Part shown: one piece after another, positions 44,701-53,572 of the stretch
How the letters are laid out: every line of letters starts with the position of its first letter
Numbering within the stretch: position 1 is the first letter of the stretch
Source: Microbacteriaceae bacterium VKM Ac-2854
Lineage (GTDB): Bacteria > Actinomycetota > Actinomycetes > Actinomycetales > Microbacteriaceae
Assembly: GCA_013205085.1 (NCBI GenBank)
Contig: JABMLH010000012.1
Coordinates: 1 to 63,443 of the forward strand
Direction of reading: 5' to 3'
DNA length: 63,443 nt
Notes under the pieces: model-generated
What the model was told of the DNA's origin: nothing
Databases searched by the model: none
What the model saw: only the letters and a program-made list of their open reading frames with translations
Position numbers and translations under genes: made by a program

Positions 44701-44737
44701 TTGGACGTCGTCGGATGGCCGACAATACAGTGTGAAT
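44701..44737 (+). promoter_or_regulatory. promoter of sulfur operon B (leaderless leader ORF)
   Basis: TTGGAC (44701-44706), 19 bp, TACAGT (44726-44731), 6 nt, ATG at 44738. Spacing is the same as at 32703 before operon A, so the transcript would start at the leader ATG. Confidence 0.6.
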
Positions 44738-44863
44738 ATGAACCCGATCCGTGTTGAGAAGAACCGCGCATTCCGCGCGCGCGCTCAGTGGATGGGTATG
44801 CGGATGCGAATGATCGAGGGCAGGAACCACGCGTCGGTGCGCGGATGTTCCTGTCCGGCCTGA
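44738..44863 (+). CDS. putative leaderless cysteine leader peptide, operon B
   Basis: A 41-codon ORF without Shine-Dalgarno. It starts MNPIRVEKNRAF and ends MRMIEGRNHASVRGCSCP-A. The terminal 20 residues align with the operon A leader, while the first half does not, which indicates selection on the C-terminal peptide (or on the RNA) rather than recent duplication of the whole ORF. Both leaders have several in-frame ATGs in the middle (MGMRMRM here), so internal starts are possible. The stop lies 88 nt before the monooxygenase start. Confidence 0.65.
   Translation: MNPIRVEKNRAFRARAQWMGMRMRMIEGRNHASVRGCSCPA
44818..44856 (+). other. hairpin spanning the Cys codons of leader B
   Basis: GGGCAGGAAC (44818-44827) pairs with GTTCCTGTCC (44847-44856), with one G-T wobble. 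It is the counterpart of the perfect stem at 32828-32871. The loop differs by one codon. Downstream of the stop, 44864-44930 is pyrimidine-rich (CACTCTCTTTCGCGATCTTC). Confidence 0.6.
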
Positions 44864-44951
44864 TCTTCGCACTCTCTTTCGCGATCTTCTTCGCAACATT
44901 CCGACACATTTCGTCATCTCATTCTTCTGCGCTTGAAAAGAGCAATTCCCT

Positions 44952-46118
44952 ATGCCTATCGATACCCCCGAGGTCGAATTCATCAGCCTCATCAACGTCC
45001 GCGAATCCAGCGAGCTGAAGCCCAATCCGGGTAGCGGCATCGACGTGCCCTATCTGAAGCGCTACGCCCGCGCTCTGGAGGACGGCGGCTTCGACTACAC
45101 GCTGGTCGCCTACAACTCGAACAGCTACGACCCCTTCACCGTCGCGACCGCCGTCACCCAGGTCACCGAGCGGATCAAGCCGATCGTCGCGCTGCGACCG
45201 AACACCGTGTATCCGACCGTCGCCGCCCAGGCGCTGGCGACCCTCGACCAGCTCTCCGGCGGCCGGGCCGTCACCCACATCATCTCGGGCGGCAGCCAGG
45301 AGGAGCAGGCGCGCCAGGGCGACCACACCACCAAGGAGCAGCGCTACGACCGCTCGGAGGAGTACGTCGAGATCCTCAAGCGCGCGTGGAGCGAGACGGA
45401 GGCGTGGAGCTACGCGGGGGAGTACTACCAGTTCGAGGACTTCGGCCCGGGCTTCCCCACCGTCAATGGCACCATCCCGGTCTCCGTCGGCGGCTCCTCC
45501 GACGCGGCGTACCGGGTCGGCGGCCGGCTCGGCGACATCTTCGGCCTGTGGGGCGAGCCGCTCGCCGACACGAAGCAGCAGATCGACCGCGTCGCGGCGG
45601 AGGCCCGTAAGGCCGGCCGGATCGACACGCCGCGCACCTGGGTCACCTTCCGCCCGATCGTCGCGGCGACGGATGAACTGGCGTGGGAGAAGGCGCAGCG
45701 CACGATCGCGACGGTTGAGCAGACCTACCAGGCCGGCACCTTCCGCGGGCGCAAGCTGACGGATCCGTCGCGCCCGCAGAACGTCGGCTCGCAGCGTCTG
45801 CTCGACATCGCCTCGCGACAGGACGTGCACGATCGTGCCCTGTGGACCCGCCCGGCGCAGGTGACCAATGCCGGCGGCGCCTCGACCGCCCTGGTCGGCA
45901 GCTATGAGACCGTGGCCGCCGCCATCCTCGACTACGTCGATCTCGGCGCGAGCCTGGTCTCGATCCGCGGCTACGACAACCTCAATGACGCCATCGACTA
46001 CGGCCGCTACGTGCTGCCACTGGTGCGCGAGGAGCTGGCGCACCGCACGGCGACCGGCCGCCGCGGCGAGGTGGTGGTGCAGCCGCCGCTGGAGCAGCTC
46101 GCCCAGGCCCGCGCATGA
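44952..46118 (+). CDS. SsuD-like FMNH2-dependent monooxygenase, copy B
   Basis: A 388-residue paralogue of the protein at 33020, alignable over its whole length (VEFISLINVRESSELKPNP, DYTLVAYNSNSYDPF, GRAVTHIISGGSQEEQARQG, SIRGYDNLNDAIDYGRY). The two differ most in the N-terminal substrate loop and around residues 250-275, so they may have different substrates. The Shine-Dalgarno is weak (AAAGAG). Coupled by ATGA to the next gene. FMNH2 must come from another locus, probably 43897. Confidence 0.87.
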   Translation: MPIDTPEVEFISLINVRESSELKPNPGSGIDVPYLKRYARALEDGGFDYTLVAYNSNSYDPFTVATAVTQVTERIKPIVALRPNTVYPTVAAQALATLDQLSGGRAVTHIISGGSQEEQARQGDHTTKEQRYDRSEEYVEILKRAWSETEAWSYAGEYYQFEDFGPGFPTVNGTIPVSVGGSSDAAYRVGGRLGDIFGLWGEPLADTKQQIDRVAAEARKAGRIDTPRTWVTFRPIVAATDELAWEKAQRTIATVEQTYQAGTFRGRKLTDPSRPQNVGSQRLLDIASRQDVHDRALWTRPAQVTNAGGASTALVGSYETVAAAILDYVDLGASLVSIRGYDNLNDAIDYGRYVLPLVREELAHRTATGRRGEVVVQPPLEQLAQARA

Positions 46119-47311
46119 GTGTGCTCGCGCCCACGATCGTCGCCCCCGATCTCTCGGACGCCGCGCTGGCGAGGGTCACCGCTCGCCTCGCGGAGACCGC
46201 CGAGGAGTACGACCGCAGCGGCGCGTTCCCGTGGCAGGGGATCCAGGCCGTGCACGAGGCCGGCCTGCTCAGGCTCGGCATCGGGAAGCGCTACGGCGGG
46301 CCCGGCCTCAGCGCGGTCGACGGCGTGCGCGTCTTCGAGGCGCTCGGCGCGGGCGATCCGTCCGTCGCGCTGATCACCGCGATGACGGTGTTCCAGCACG
46401 CGCGTCAGGACGCTTCGTCGGTCTGGCCCGAGGAGCTCTACCGCTCGCTCGTCGCCGAATCGGCCGAGCGGCCGCGACTGTTGAACGCCATCCGCGCCGA
46501 GCCCGAGTGGGGCGCCCCGGCCCGCGGCGGCCTGCCCGCCACGATCGTCCGCCGCACGGCGGACGGCTGGCTGCTCAACGGTCACAAGGGCTTCGCGACC
46601 GGCTCGGAGGGCCTGGCCTACCACCTGGTCTGGGCCGTCGACCACGATGCGGCGTCGGGTGAGCCCGAGCTGGCGCACGCGATCGTGCCGGCGGATGCGC
46701 CGGGTATCGAGATCGTGCGCACCTGGGACCATCTGGGCCAGCGCGCGACCAGCACCCACGACGTGATCTACACCGACGTCGCGATCCCGCTCGAGAACTT
46801 CCAGGGTGTGCCCGCCTCGACCATCTCGGCCGAACGCAGCAATGTCTCGGGGCTCGGCGCGGTGTCGCTCTACGTCGGGGTCGCCCGCGCGGCGCAGCGG
46901 TTCTTCGTGCGGTTCGCGAACGAGCGCCGACCGACCTCGCTCGGCAAGCCGATCGCGACCACCGAACGGATCCAGTCGGTCGCGGGCGAGATCGAGGCGC
47001 AGCTGGTCCAAGCCGAGGAACTGCTGCTCGGCCTCGCCACCCGGATCGACGCGGGCGACGAGAGCGTCGGCGAGCGCCTGGTCGTCGCGAAGTTGCTGGC
47101 TACGCGCAGCGCCGTCACGGCGGTGCAGACCGCGGTCGCGGCTCTCGGCAATCCCGGGCTCACGAGGCACAACCCGCTGGAGCGGCACCTGCGCGACGTG
47201 CTCGCGTCGCGCGTGCATCCGCCCCAGGACGATGCGGCGCTGCTGATCGCGGGGCGCCGCTCGCTCGCGACCTCGCCAGCCCTGAACCCTTCCCTTTCCC
47301 CGTCCCACTGA
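46115..47311 (+). CDS. acyl-CoA-dehydrogenase-fold monooxygenase, copy B
   Basis: A 398-residue paralogue of 34180, with shared blocks FPWQGIQAVHEAGLLRLGIG, GDPSVALITAMTVFQH, WLLNGHKGFATGSEGLAY and HNPLERHLRDVLASRVHPPQ. The region 265-275 (VSRIPRETGG in A, STISAERSNVSG in B) and a Ser/Pro-rich C-terminal tail differ. Probably works with the SsuD-like copy B. Starts in the ATGA overlap. Confidence 0.85.
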   Translation: MSVLAPTIVAPDLSDAALARVTARLAETAEEYDRSGAFPWQGIQAVHEAGLLRLGIGKRYGGPGLSAVDGVRVFEALGAGDPSVALITAMTVFQHARQDASSVWPEELYRSLVAESAERPRLLNAIRAEPEWGAPARGGLPATIVRRTADGWLLNGHKGFATGSEGLAYHLVWAVDHDAASGEPELAHAIVPADAPGIEIVRTWDHLGQRATSTHDVIYTDVAIPLENFQGVPASTISAERSNVSGLGAVSLYVGVARAAQRFFVRFANERRPTSLGKPIATTERIQSVAGEIEAQLVQAEELLLGLATRIDAGDESVGERLVVAKLLATRSAVTAVQTAVAALGNPGLTRHNPLERHLRDVLASRVHPPQDDAALLIAGRRSLATSPALNPSLSPSH

Positions 47312-47335
47312 CCACCCTGACTTGGACCCTGCATC

Positions 47336-49018
47336 ATGACCAGCACACCCCGACCTCGACGCCACCAACGACACCGACGCCGCTGGCAGGCCGCGACCGC
47401 GGTCGCCGTGGCCGCCGCCTTCGCCCTCACCGCGTGCGCGGGCGGCAGCTCCGCCGAGCCGAGCGCCTCCGCCTCCGCCGAGACCCCGCAGGAGGGCGGC
47501 CGGCTGAAGCTCGCCTTCTGGCCCGACAACGCGGCGTTCTCCTGCGTCGATCCGTTCCAGGTCTACTGGATCGAGCACCGCACCGTGATCCGCAACTTCG
47601 CGGACTCGCTGACCGACCAGGATCCCGAGACCGGCGAGATCACGCCGTGGCTCGCCACGGACTGGTCCATCAACGATGCGGGCACCGAGTACACCTTCAA
47701 TCTGCGCGACGACGTGACCTTCTCCGACGGTACGACGTTCGACGCGAACAGCGTGAAGACGGCGTTCGACAACGACAAGGCGACCGCCGCCGCCGTGCCC
47801 GGCGCCTTCGGCGCGAGCTACATCGCGGGCTACGACTCGACCGAGGTCGTCGACGACGACACGGTGATCGTGAAGTTCGCCACCCCGAACGCCGCGTTCC
47901 TGCAGGCGACCTCGACCACGACGCTGGCCGTCCTGGCGCCGTCCTCCTACGCGCAGACGCCCGAGCAGCGTTGCCTCGGCGAGGGCGTCATCGGCTCCGG
48001 TCCGTTCACGCTCGACAGCTACGTGCCGGGCACCTCGCTCTCGCTGACCAAGCGGGATGGCTACGCCTGGGGATCGGAGTTGCGGGCGCACACGGGAGCG
48101 GCGTACCTCGACGTCAGCTACGTGGCGGAGGACAGCGTCCGGGTCGGTCAGCTGACCAGCGACGCGGTCGACATCGCCTGGCCACGCAACCCCTTCACCG
48201 AGAACGATCAGGCGCTGATCACCGCGGGCGGCGACAGCATCGAGAGCCGTTCGCTGCCGGGCCCCGCGTCGAACTACTACCCGAACACCAGCGCGGGCCA
48301 CGTGCTCGCGGATCCGGATGTGCGCACCGCCGTGCAGAAGGCGCTCGACCTGGAGAGCTACGCCTCCACGATCTACGGCGCCGACTACCCGGTCGTCTCG
48401 AGTGTCTTCGACACCACGACTCCGGGCTACGAGGACGAGTCGGCGCTGCTGGCCCACGATGCGAAGGGTGCGGCGAAGCTGCTGGACGACGCGGGCTGGG
48501 CCCTCGGCGACGACGGCTACCGGAGCAAGGACGGCCAGAAGCTGACCCTCTCCATCCCCGTCAGCGCTGCCCTGCCGGGCGACCAGCTCGTGCAGGACCA
48601 GCTCAAGGCCGTCGGCATCGACGTCGAGCTGAACGTGATCACCGCTGCACAGCGCAGCGAGGTGCTCAGCTCGGGCGAGTACGACCTGATCGGCTCGTAC
48701 CTCACCCGCGCCGACCCGTCCGTGATCCAGTCGATCATCGACAGTCGCTACGCGACGTCGAAGGCGCTCGCGGCGAACCTGCTCACACCGGAGCAGTCGG
48801 CGACGGTGCAGGGCCTGATCGACGAGGGTACAACGACCATCGATCAGACCGCGCGGGCGAAGGTCTACGCGGAGCTGTCGAGCTACCTGCTGGAGAACGC
48901 CCTGGTCTTCCCGACCTTCGAGCGCGTGCAGCTGGCCGGTTTCTCCTCGGCCGTGCACGGCTTCCGCTACACCTCGGAGGCTTTCGGCGACTTCGCCGAT
49001 ACGTGGCTCGAACAGTAA
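47336..49018 (+). CDS. Dpp-type ABC substrate-binding lipoprotein, copy B (no cognate permeases)
   Basis: A 560-residue SBP_bac_5 lipoprotein with an Arg/His-rich start (PRPRRHQRHRRRWQ), a hydrophobic core and lipobox LTAC. The mature chain is closely similar to that of copy A (AFSCVDPFQVYWIEHRTVIR, LRDDVTFSDGTTFDANSVKT). Operon B has no permease or ATPase, so this protein probably delivers ligand to the operon A importer. No clear Shine-Dalgarno. Confidence 0.88.
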   Translation: MTSTPRPRRHQRHRRRWQAATAVAVAAAFALTACAGGSSAEPSASASAETPQEGGRLKLAFWPDNAAFSCVDPFQVYWIEHRTVIRNFADSLTDQDPETGEITPWLATDWSINDAGTEYTFNLRDDVTFSDGTTFDANSVKTAFDNDKATAAAVPGAFGASYIAGYDSTEVVDDDTVIVKFATPNAAFLQATSTTTLAVLAPSSYAQTPEQRCLGEGVIGSGPFTLDSYVPGTSLSLTKRDGYAWGSELRAHTGAAYLDVSYVAEDSVRVGQLTSDAVDIAWPRNPFTENDQALITAGGDSIESRSLPGPASNYYPNTSAGHVLADPDVRTAVQKALDLESYASTIYGADYPVVSSVFDTTTPGYEDESALLAHDAKGAAKLLDDAGWALGDDGYRSKDGQKLTLSIPVSAALPGDQLVQDQLKAVGIDVELNVITAAQRSEVLSSGEYDLIGSYLTRADPSVIQSIIDSRYATSKALAANLLTPEQSATVQGLIDEGTTTIDQTARAKVYAELSSYLLENALVFPTFERVQLAGFSSAVHGFRYTSEAFGDFADTWLEQ

Positions 49019-49049
49019 GCAGAACTCGAGAACTCACCACCCAGCGGAT

Positions 49050-49080
49050 GCCGGTGGAGCGCCTTCGGGCCTCCACCGGC
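49050..49080 (+). terminator. hairpin after the copy-B binding protein
   Basis: GCCGGTGGAG (49050-49059) pairs perfectly with CTCCACCGGC (49071-49080); an inner GCC-TTCG-GG tetraloop stem adds stability. There is no T-tract, so it may only partly stop transcription or protect the upstream mRNA, as at 37142 in operon A. Confidence 0.65.
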
Positions 49081-49107
49081 TTCCGTGCGTCCCGAATGGA
49101 ACATCCG

Positions 49108-50103
49108 ATGTCGGATCCCCGTGATATCCCCTCTCCCGAAGCCCTTCGCTACCTGGAAGGCGTCGCCGGCGACGGCCGCATCGCCGCCGAGAACGAGGAG
49201 GCGTGGCGCCGCTACGCGATCCTGCCGCGGATGTTCCGCACGCCGCGCGTCGTCGACACCCGCGTCGCGCTCCTCGGCCTCGACCTCGCCTTCCCCGTCC
49301 TCGTCGCGCCGAGCGCGGCGCACGGGCTCGGACATCCGGACGGCGAGGTGGCGACGGCCGAGGGCGCCCGCCGGGCCGGCGCCGGCTTCGTCTTGAGCCA
49401 GGCCGCCTCGCGCGACGTCGAGGACGTCGCCGCGGTCGGCCCGTTCCTCCAGCAGATCTACCTGCCCGAGGAGCGCGCGCTGATCGTTCCGTTCCTCGAA
49501 CGCACGGCGGCGGCCGGCGCCCGCGCCCTGGTGCTCACGCTCGACCAGCCCGGATCCGCGTACCAGCATCCGTTCCGTCGCGGGGCGATCGCGGGCCGGG
49601 GTCCGCGCCGGCCGCCGGTCGACTACTCGGTCGCGGGCGCGACGCCCGCCGTCTCCGTCGACCTCGACGACATCGCCTGGCTGCGCGACGCCTCGGGTCT
49701 GCCCGTACTGGTCAAGGGGGTGCTGCATCCGCAGGACGCGGCAGACGCGATCGATGCCGGAGCCGCCGGGATCGTGGTCTCCAATCACGGCGGCCGGCAG
49801 ATCGGCGGCAGCATCAGCTCGGCGCAGGCGTTGCCCGAGGTGGTCGACGCCGTCGCCGGCCGGGTGCCCGTGCTGGCCGATTCCGGCATCCGCAGCGAGG
49901 ACGACGTCTTCCGCGCGCTCGCGTTGGGAGCGGACGCGGCGCTGATCGGCCGCCCCGCGGTGCGTGCGCTCTGGCGCGGCGGCGCGGAGGCGGTGGCCGA
50001 GGAACTCACCGCACTGCGCGACGCGTTCGAACACCTGCTGCGTCTGGCCGGCATCCCGGATGTGGCGGGCATCACCCGCGATCACCTGCGGGTGCGCGCG
50101 TGA
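49108..50103 (+). CDS. FMN-dependent alpha-hydroxy-acid oxidase
   Basis: A 331-residue TIM-barrel flavoenzyme related to lactate/glycolate oxidase. Landmarks are the FMN-binding PVLVAPSAAHGLGHPDGEVA, LPVLVKGVLHPQDA (catalytic-loop Lys), GIVVSNHGGRQIGG with the catalytic His, and VLADSGIRSEDDVFRALALG. It is shorter than most (about 360) and lacks part of the N-terminal helix; an in-frame ATG at 49096 would add four residues. In operon A a GlcD-type oxidase occupies the corresponding functional place, so both operons may convert a 2-hydroxy acid. Confidence 0.85.
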   Translation: MSDPRDIPSPEALRYLEGVAGDGRIAAENEEAWRRYAILPRMFRTPRVVDTRVALLGLDLAFPVLVAPSAAHGLGHPDGEVATAEGARRAGAGFVLSQAASRDVEDVAAVGPFLQQIYLPEERALIVPFLERTAAAGARALVLTLDQPGSAYQHPFRRGAIAGRGPRRPPVDYSVAGATPAVSVDLDDIAWLRDASGLPVLVKGVLHPQDAADAIDAGAAGIVVSNHGGRQIGGSISSAQALPEVVDAVAGRVPVLADSGIRSEDDVFRALALGADAALIGRPAVRALWRGGAEAVAEELTALRDAFEHLLRLAGIPDVAGITRDHLRVRA

Positions 50104-52001
50104 GGGGCTCACCCGACGCGGTCCCCGACGAACTCGGCGAGCGGCGCACCGCTACGATCTTCCGCACCGGGCTGGCGGTGATGTTCCGCGGCGCCCGGCT
50201 GCATCCGATCGCCTCCGCCGTCGCGATCGTGAGCAGCCTGATCAACGGCTCGACCATGGTGCTCGGCGCCGCGGCGATCGGCTGGGCGACGGATCACCTG
50301 GTGCTGCCCGCGTTCGCCGGCGGCGACGTGGCCGGCGGGGTCTGGCTCGCGGCGTTCCTGGCCATCATCGGCGTCTCGTTCCTGCGGTTGTCGACCATCG
50401 TCATCCGCGGCGTGGCGACCGGATACATGCAGTTCGGCGCTCAGGCCGACACCCGGCGCGCGGTGACGCGGCAGTTCCTCCGACTCGGCCTGCCCTGGCA
50501 CCGGCGGCACTCCTCCGGCCAGCTGCTCTCGAACGCGGTCTCGGACGTCGAGGTGCTGTGGCAGCCGATGCTGAACTTCGCGTTCTCGATCGGCATGGTC
50601 TTTATGCTGCTGCTCGCCATCGTCGACCTCGCCCTGACCGACGCCGGCTTGGCCCTGGTCGCCCTGGTGTTCGTGCCGGTGGTACTGGCCGCGAACATCG
50701 CCTATCAGCGCGTGATCGCGCCGCGGGCGCGGCGGGCGCAGCAGGCGCGCGCCGCCGTGAGCTCGCTCGCCAACGAGGCGTTCGAGGGCACGCAGGTGAT
50801 CCGGACCCTCGGCATCGCCGCCGCCGAGGAGCAGCGCTTCGACGCCGCGACCGAGGAGCTGCGCCGCGCGAACACGCGGATGGGCTTCGTCAGCGCGGTG
50901 TTCGATCCCGTGATCGAACTGGCGCCGACGGTGACCGTGCTGGTGGTGCTGCTCGTGGGCTCCCTCCGGGTCGCCGACGGCGAGATCAGCACCGGCACCC
51001 TCGTGCAGGTGATCTACCTACTGCTCACGATGGCGCTGCCGCTGAACGTGATCGGCCGCTTCCTCAGCGTGCTGCCGCTCGCGGTCGTCGGCCACGAGCG
51101 CGTCTCGCAGGTGCTCGACTCCGAGGAGTTCCCGGCCCACGGCGAGCGCGCCGCGGCGGCGGTGGCGCCGGTCGCCGTGAGCGTCGAGGCCGCCGGGCAC
51201 CAGTACGACGCGTCGCCCGCGCTGGCCGACGTCAGCTTCGAGGTGGAGCCGGGCGAGATCATCGCCGTCGTCGGTGCGACCGGCTCGGGCAAGAGTACGC
51301 TGTTGCGGCTCGTGGCCCGACTGCTGGATGCGCACCGCGGCGCCGTGCGGCACGACGCGGTCGAGGTGGCCGCCTACGCGCCCGAGGTGATCCCGAGCCG
51401 CGTCGCCATCGTGCCGCAGACGGCCTTCGTCTTCGACGACAGCGTGCGCGGCAACGTCACCCTCGGCCGTCCGATCGACGACGCGGAGGTCTGGCGGGCG
51501 CTCGAGGTGGCGGCGGCGGACGGATTCGTGCGCGCCCTGCCGCAGGGCCTCGACGCCGCCGTCGGCGAGGCCGGATCGGGCCTCAGCGGCGGGCAGCGGC
51601 AGCGGCTCGCGCTGGCCAGGGCGCTCGCGGGGGAGCCGAGCCTGCTGGTGCTCGACGACGCGACCAGCGCGCTGGACGCCGAGGTCGAACGCGACGTGAT
51701 CGACGGGCTGCGTCGACACCTCGGCGCCGAGCGGCCGCGCCCGACCACCGTGCTGATCGCCGCCTCGCGGGCGTCGAGCGTGCGGCTCGCCGACCGCGTC
51801 GTGTATCTCGAACGCGGCCGCGCCGTCGCCGTCGGCCGGCACGCCGAGCTGCTGACCGAGCAGCCCGGCTACCGCGCGATCGTCACGGCGTACGACACGA
51901 CGCTGGATGCGCTGGGTGGGCGGAGCGACTCGCCCGAGCCGGGTGCTCCGCCTGCGCGCGACGACCTGACTGAACGCGATGACCTGAAGGATGCATCATG
52001 A
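50100..52001 (+). CDS. heterodimeric ABC exporter, degenerate-site half
   Basis: A 633-residue half-transporter: six membrane helices (about residues 20-330) followed by an ATPase. Walker A GATGSGKST and signature LSGGQRQRLAL are intact. Walker B is LLVLDDATSALD with Asp in place of the catalytic Glu, and the H-loop reads LIAASRASS with no His. It therefore cannot hydrolyse ATP at its own site, as in TM287/TM288-type heterodimers. Start is GTG at 50100 overlapping the previous stop; it overlaps the partner gene by 4 bp. Confidence 0.88.
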   Translation: MRGSPDAVPDELGERRTATIFRTGLAVMFRGARLHPIASAVAIVSSLINGSTMVLGAAAIGWATDHLVLPAFAGGDVAGGVWLAAFLAIIGVSFLRLSTIVIRGVATGYMQFGAQADTRRAVTRQFLRLGLPWHRRHSSGQLLSNAVSDVEVLWQPMLNFAFSIGMVFMLLLAIVDLALTDAGLALVALVFVPVVLAANIAYQRVIAPRARRAQQARAAVSSLANEAFEGTQVIRTLGIAAAEEQRFDAATEELRRANTRMGFVSAVFDPVIELAPTVTVLVVLLVGSLRVADGEISTGTLVQVIYLLLTMALPLNVIGRFLSVLPLAVVGHERVSQVLDSEEFPAHGERAAAAVAPVAVSVEAAGHQYDASPALADVSFEVEPGEIIAVVGATGSGKSTLLRLVARLLDAHRGAVRHDAVEVAAYAPEVIPSRVAIVPQTAFVFDDSVRGNVTLGRPIDDAEVWRALEVAAADGFVRALPQGLDAAVGEAGSGLSGGQRQRLALARALAGEPSLLVLDDATSALDAEVERDVIDGLRRHLGAERPRPTTVLIAASRASSVRLADRVVYLERGRAVAVGRHAELLTEQPGYRAIVTAYDTTLDALGGRSDSPEPGAPPARDDLTERDDLKDAS

Positions 52002-53572
52002 GCGCCATTCCCGCCGGCACGTGGCCGGTCGTCCGTGCCGGACTCGCCGCCTCGCCCGGGGTGCTGCGCGGCTGGTGGCTGACCGCGCTGATCGGGCTGA
52101 TCGCCGCCTCCGGCCGCGTCGCGGTGCCGCTGACCGTGCAGTACGCGATCGACGACGTGCTCACTCCCGGCGGCGCCGACGTCGCCGCGACGATCACCGT
52201 CGTCGTGTTGATCGGCTTCACGGGGGTCGTCGCCGCCGGCCTGTCCTCGCTGCTGATGAACCGGCGGCTGATCGCGGCCAGCGAGCGCGCGATCGCCGGG
52301 CTGCGCTCGCGCGCCTTCGCGCACATCCTCGCCGTCGCGCCCGCGCGGCTGCCGACGGAGCAGCGTTCCGCTCTGGTGTCCCGGGTCACGAACGACGCGG
52401 ACACGCTGACCCAGTTCGTGCAGAGCGGCGGCATCACCCTGGTGATCAACGCGGCGCAGATGCTGGTCTCCGCCGCGATCATGCTCAGCTACTCCTGGCT
52501 GCTGGCGCTCGTCGTCTTCGCCGTATCGATCCTCGCGGTGGTCGGGATGCGGCTGTTCCAGCGCAGCATCGCCGGCGGCCTGATCACGGCGACCGTGGTG
52601 GTCGCCGGCGTCGCGCTGGGCACCGGGCTGATCGGCGGCGGGCTGGCCGAGCTGTCGGCCGGTCAGCTGGTCGCGTTCCTCTTCCTGATCACCTTCTTCG
52701 TGCGTCCGCTGCAGTTCTCCGTCTCGATCCTCGGCGAGGCGCAGGGCGCGATCGCCGGCTGGCGGCGCATCCTCGAGATCCTCGCGCTGCCCACCGGGGC
52801 CGTGACCGACGGCGTCGAACTCCCCGCCGGGGCGCTCGGCGTCGCCTTCGAGGGCGTCGGCTTCAGCTATCGGCCGGGCACGCCCGTGTTGCGCGACATC
52901 GAGTTACGCATCCCCGCGGGCACGCACGTCGCGGTCGTCGGCGAGACCGGCTCGGGCAAAACGACCTTCGCCAAACTGCTCACCCGCCAGCTGGAACCGG
53001 GCGAGGGCACGATCCGGCTGAACGGCGTCGACCTCGCCGCTGTGGCCGATGCGGCGCTGGCCCGCCGCGTCGCGATCGTGCCGCAGGAGGCGTTCCTCTT
53101 CGATCGGACGGTATTGGAGAACATCGCTATCGCCCGGCCCGGCGCCGACGAGGCCACCGTGCGCGGCGTGCTGCGCGGGCTCGAACTGGAGGGTTGGGCG
53201 GATGCGCTGCCGAACGGACTGCACACCCGCACCGGTCAGCGCGGCGAGGCGCTCTCGGCCGGCGAGCGGCAGCTCATCGCGCTCGCCCGCACGGCCCTGG
53301 TCGATCCCGATCTCCTGGTGCTCGATGAGGCGACCAGCGGCGTGGATCCGGCCACCGACGTGCGCGTGCAGCGCGCGCTCGCGGCGGTCACGCGCGGCCG
53401 CACGACCGTGACGATCGCGCACCGGATGATCACCGCCGAGGGAGCCGACACGGTGCTGCTCTTCACGGGCGGACGGTTGGCCGAGCAGGGTTCGCACGCC
53501 GAACTCGTCGCGCTCGGCGGGCGCTACGCTGCCCTGCACCGGGCGTGGACCGGCGTGAAGGGGGACGGATGA
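51998..53572 (+). CDS. heterodimeric ABC exporter, catalytic half with shortened membrane domain
   Basis: A 524-residue partner of the previous protein. The ATPase is canonical: Walker A GETGSGKTT, signature LSAGERQLIAL, Walker B LLVLDEATSGVD, H-loop TIAHRMIT. The membrane domain is short: after helix 4 (LAVVGMRLFQR) the chain passes straight into helix 5 (SIAGGLITATVVVAG). About 70 residues that are present in the partner (the TM4-TM5 intracellular loop with coupling helix 2) are missing, in frame. This may be a real adaptation, a recent deletion or a sequence error. Substrate unknown. Confidence 0.8.
   Translation: MSAIPAGTWPVVRAGLAASPGVLRGWWLTALIGLIAASGRVAVPLTVQYAIDDVLTPGGADVAATITVVVLIGFTGVVAAGLSSLLMNRRLIAASERAIAGLRSRAFAHILAVAPARLPTEQRSALVSRVTNDADTLTQFVQSGGITLVINAAQMLVSAAIMLSYSWLLALVVFAVSILAVVGMRLFQRSIAGGLITATVVVAGVALGTGLIGGGLAELSAGQLVAFLFLITFFVRPLQFSVSILGEAQGAIAGWRRILEILALPTGAVTDGVELPAGALGVAFEGVGFSYRPGTPVLRDIELRIPAGTHVAVVGETGSGKTTFAKLLTRQLEPGEGTIRLNGVDLAAVADAALARRVAIVPQEAFLFDRTVLENIAIARPGADEATVRGVLRGLELEGWADALPNGLHTRTGQRGEALSAGERQLIALARTALVDPDLLVLDEATSGVDPATDVRVQRALAAVTRGRTTVTIAHRMITAEGADTVLLFTGGRLAEQGSHAELVALGGRYAALHRAWTGVKGDG

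Noticed and set aside
46007-48958. 983-codon minus-strand frame opposite operon B
   Set aside because: Same artefact; the plus strand encodes three proteins with strong paralogues in operon A.
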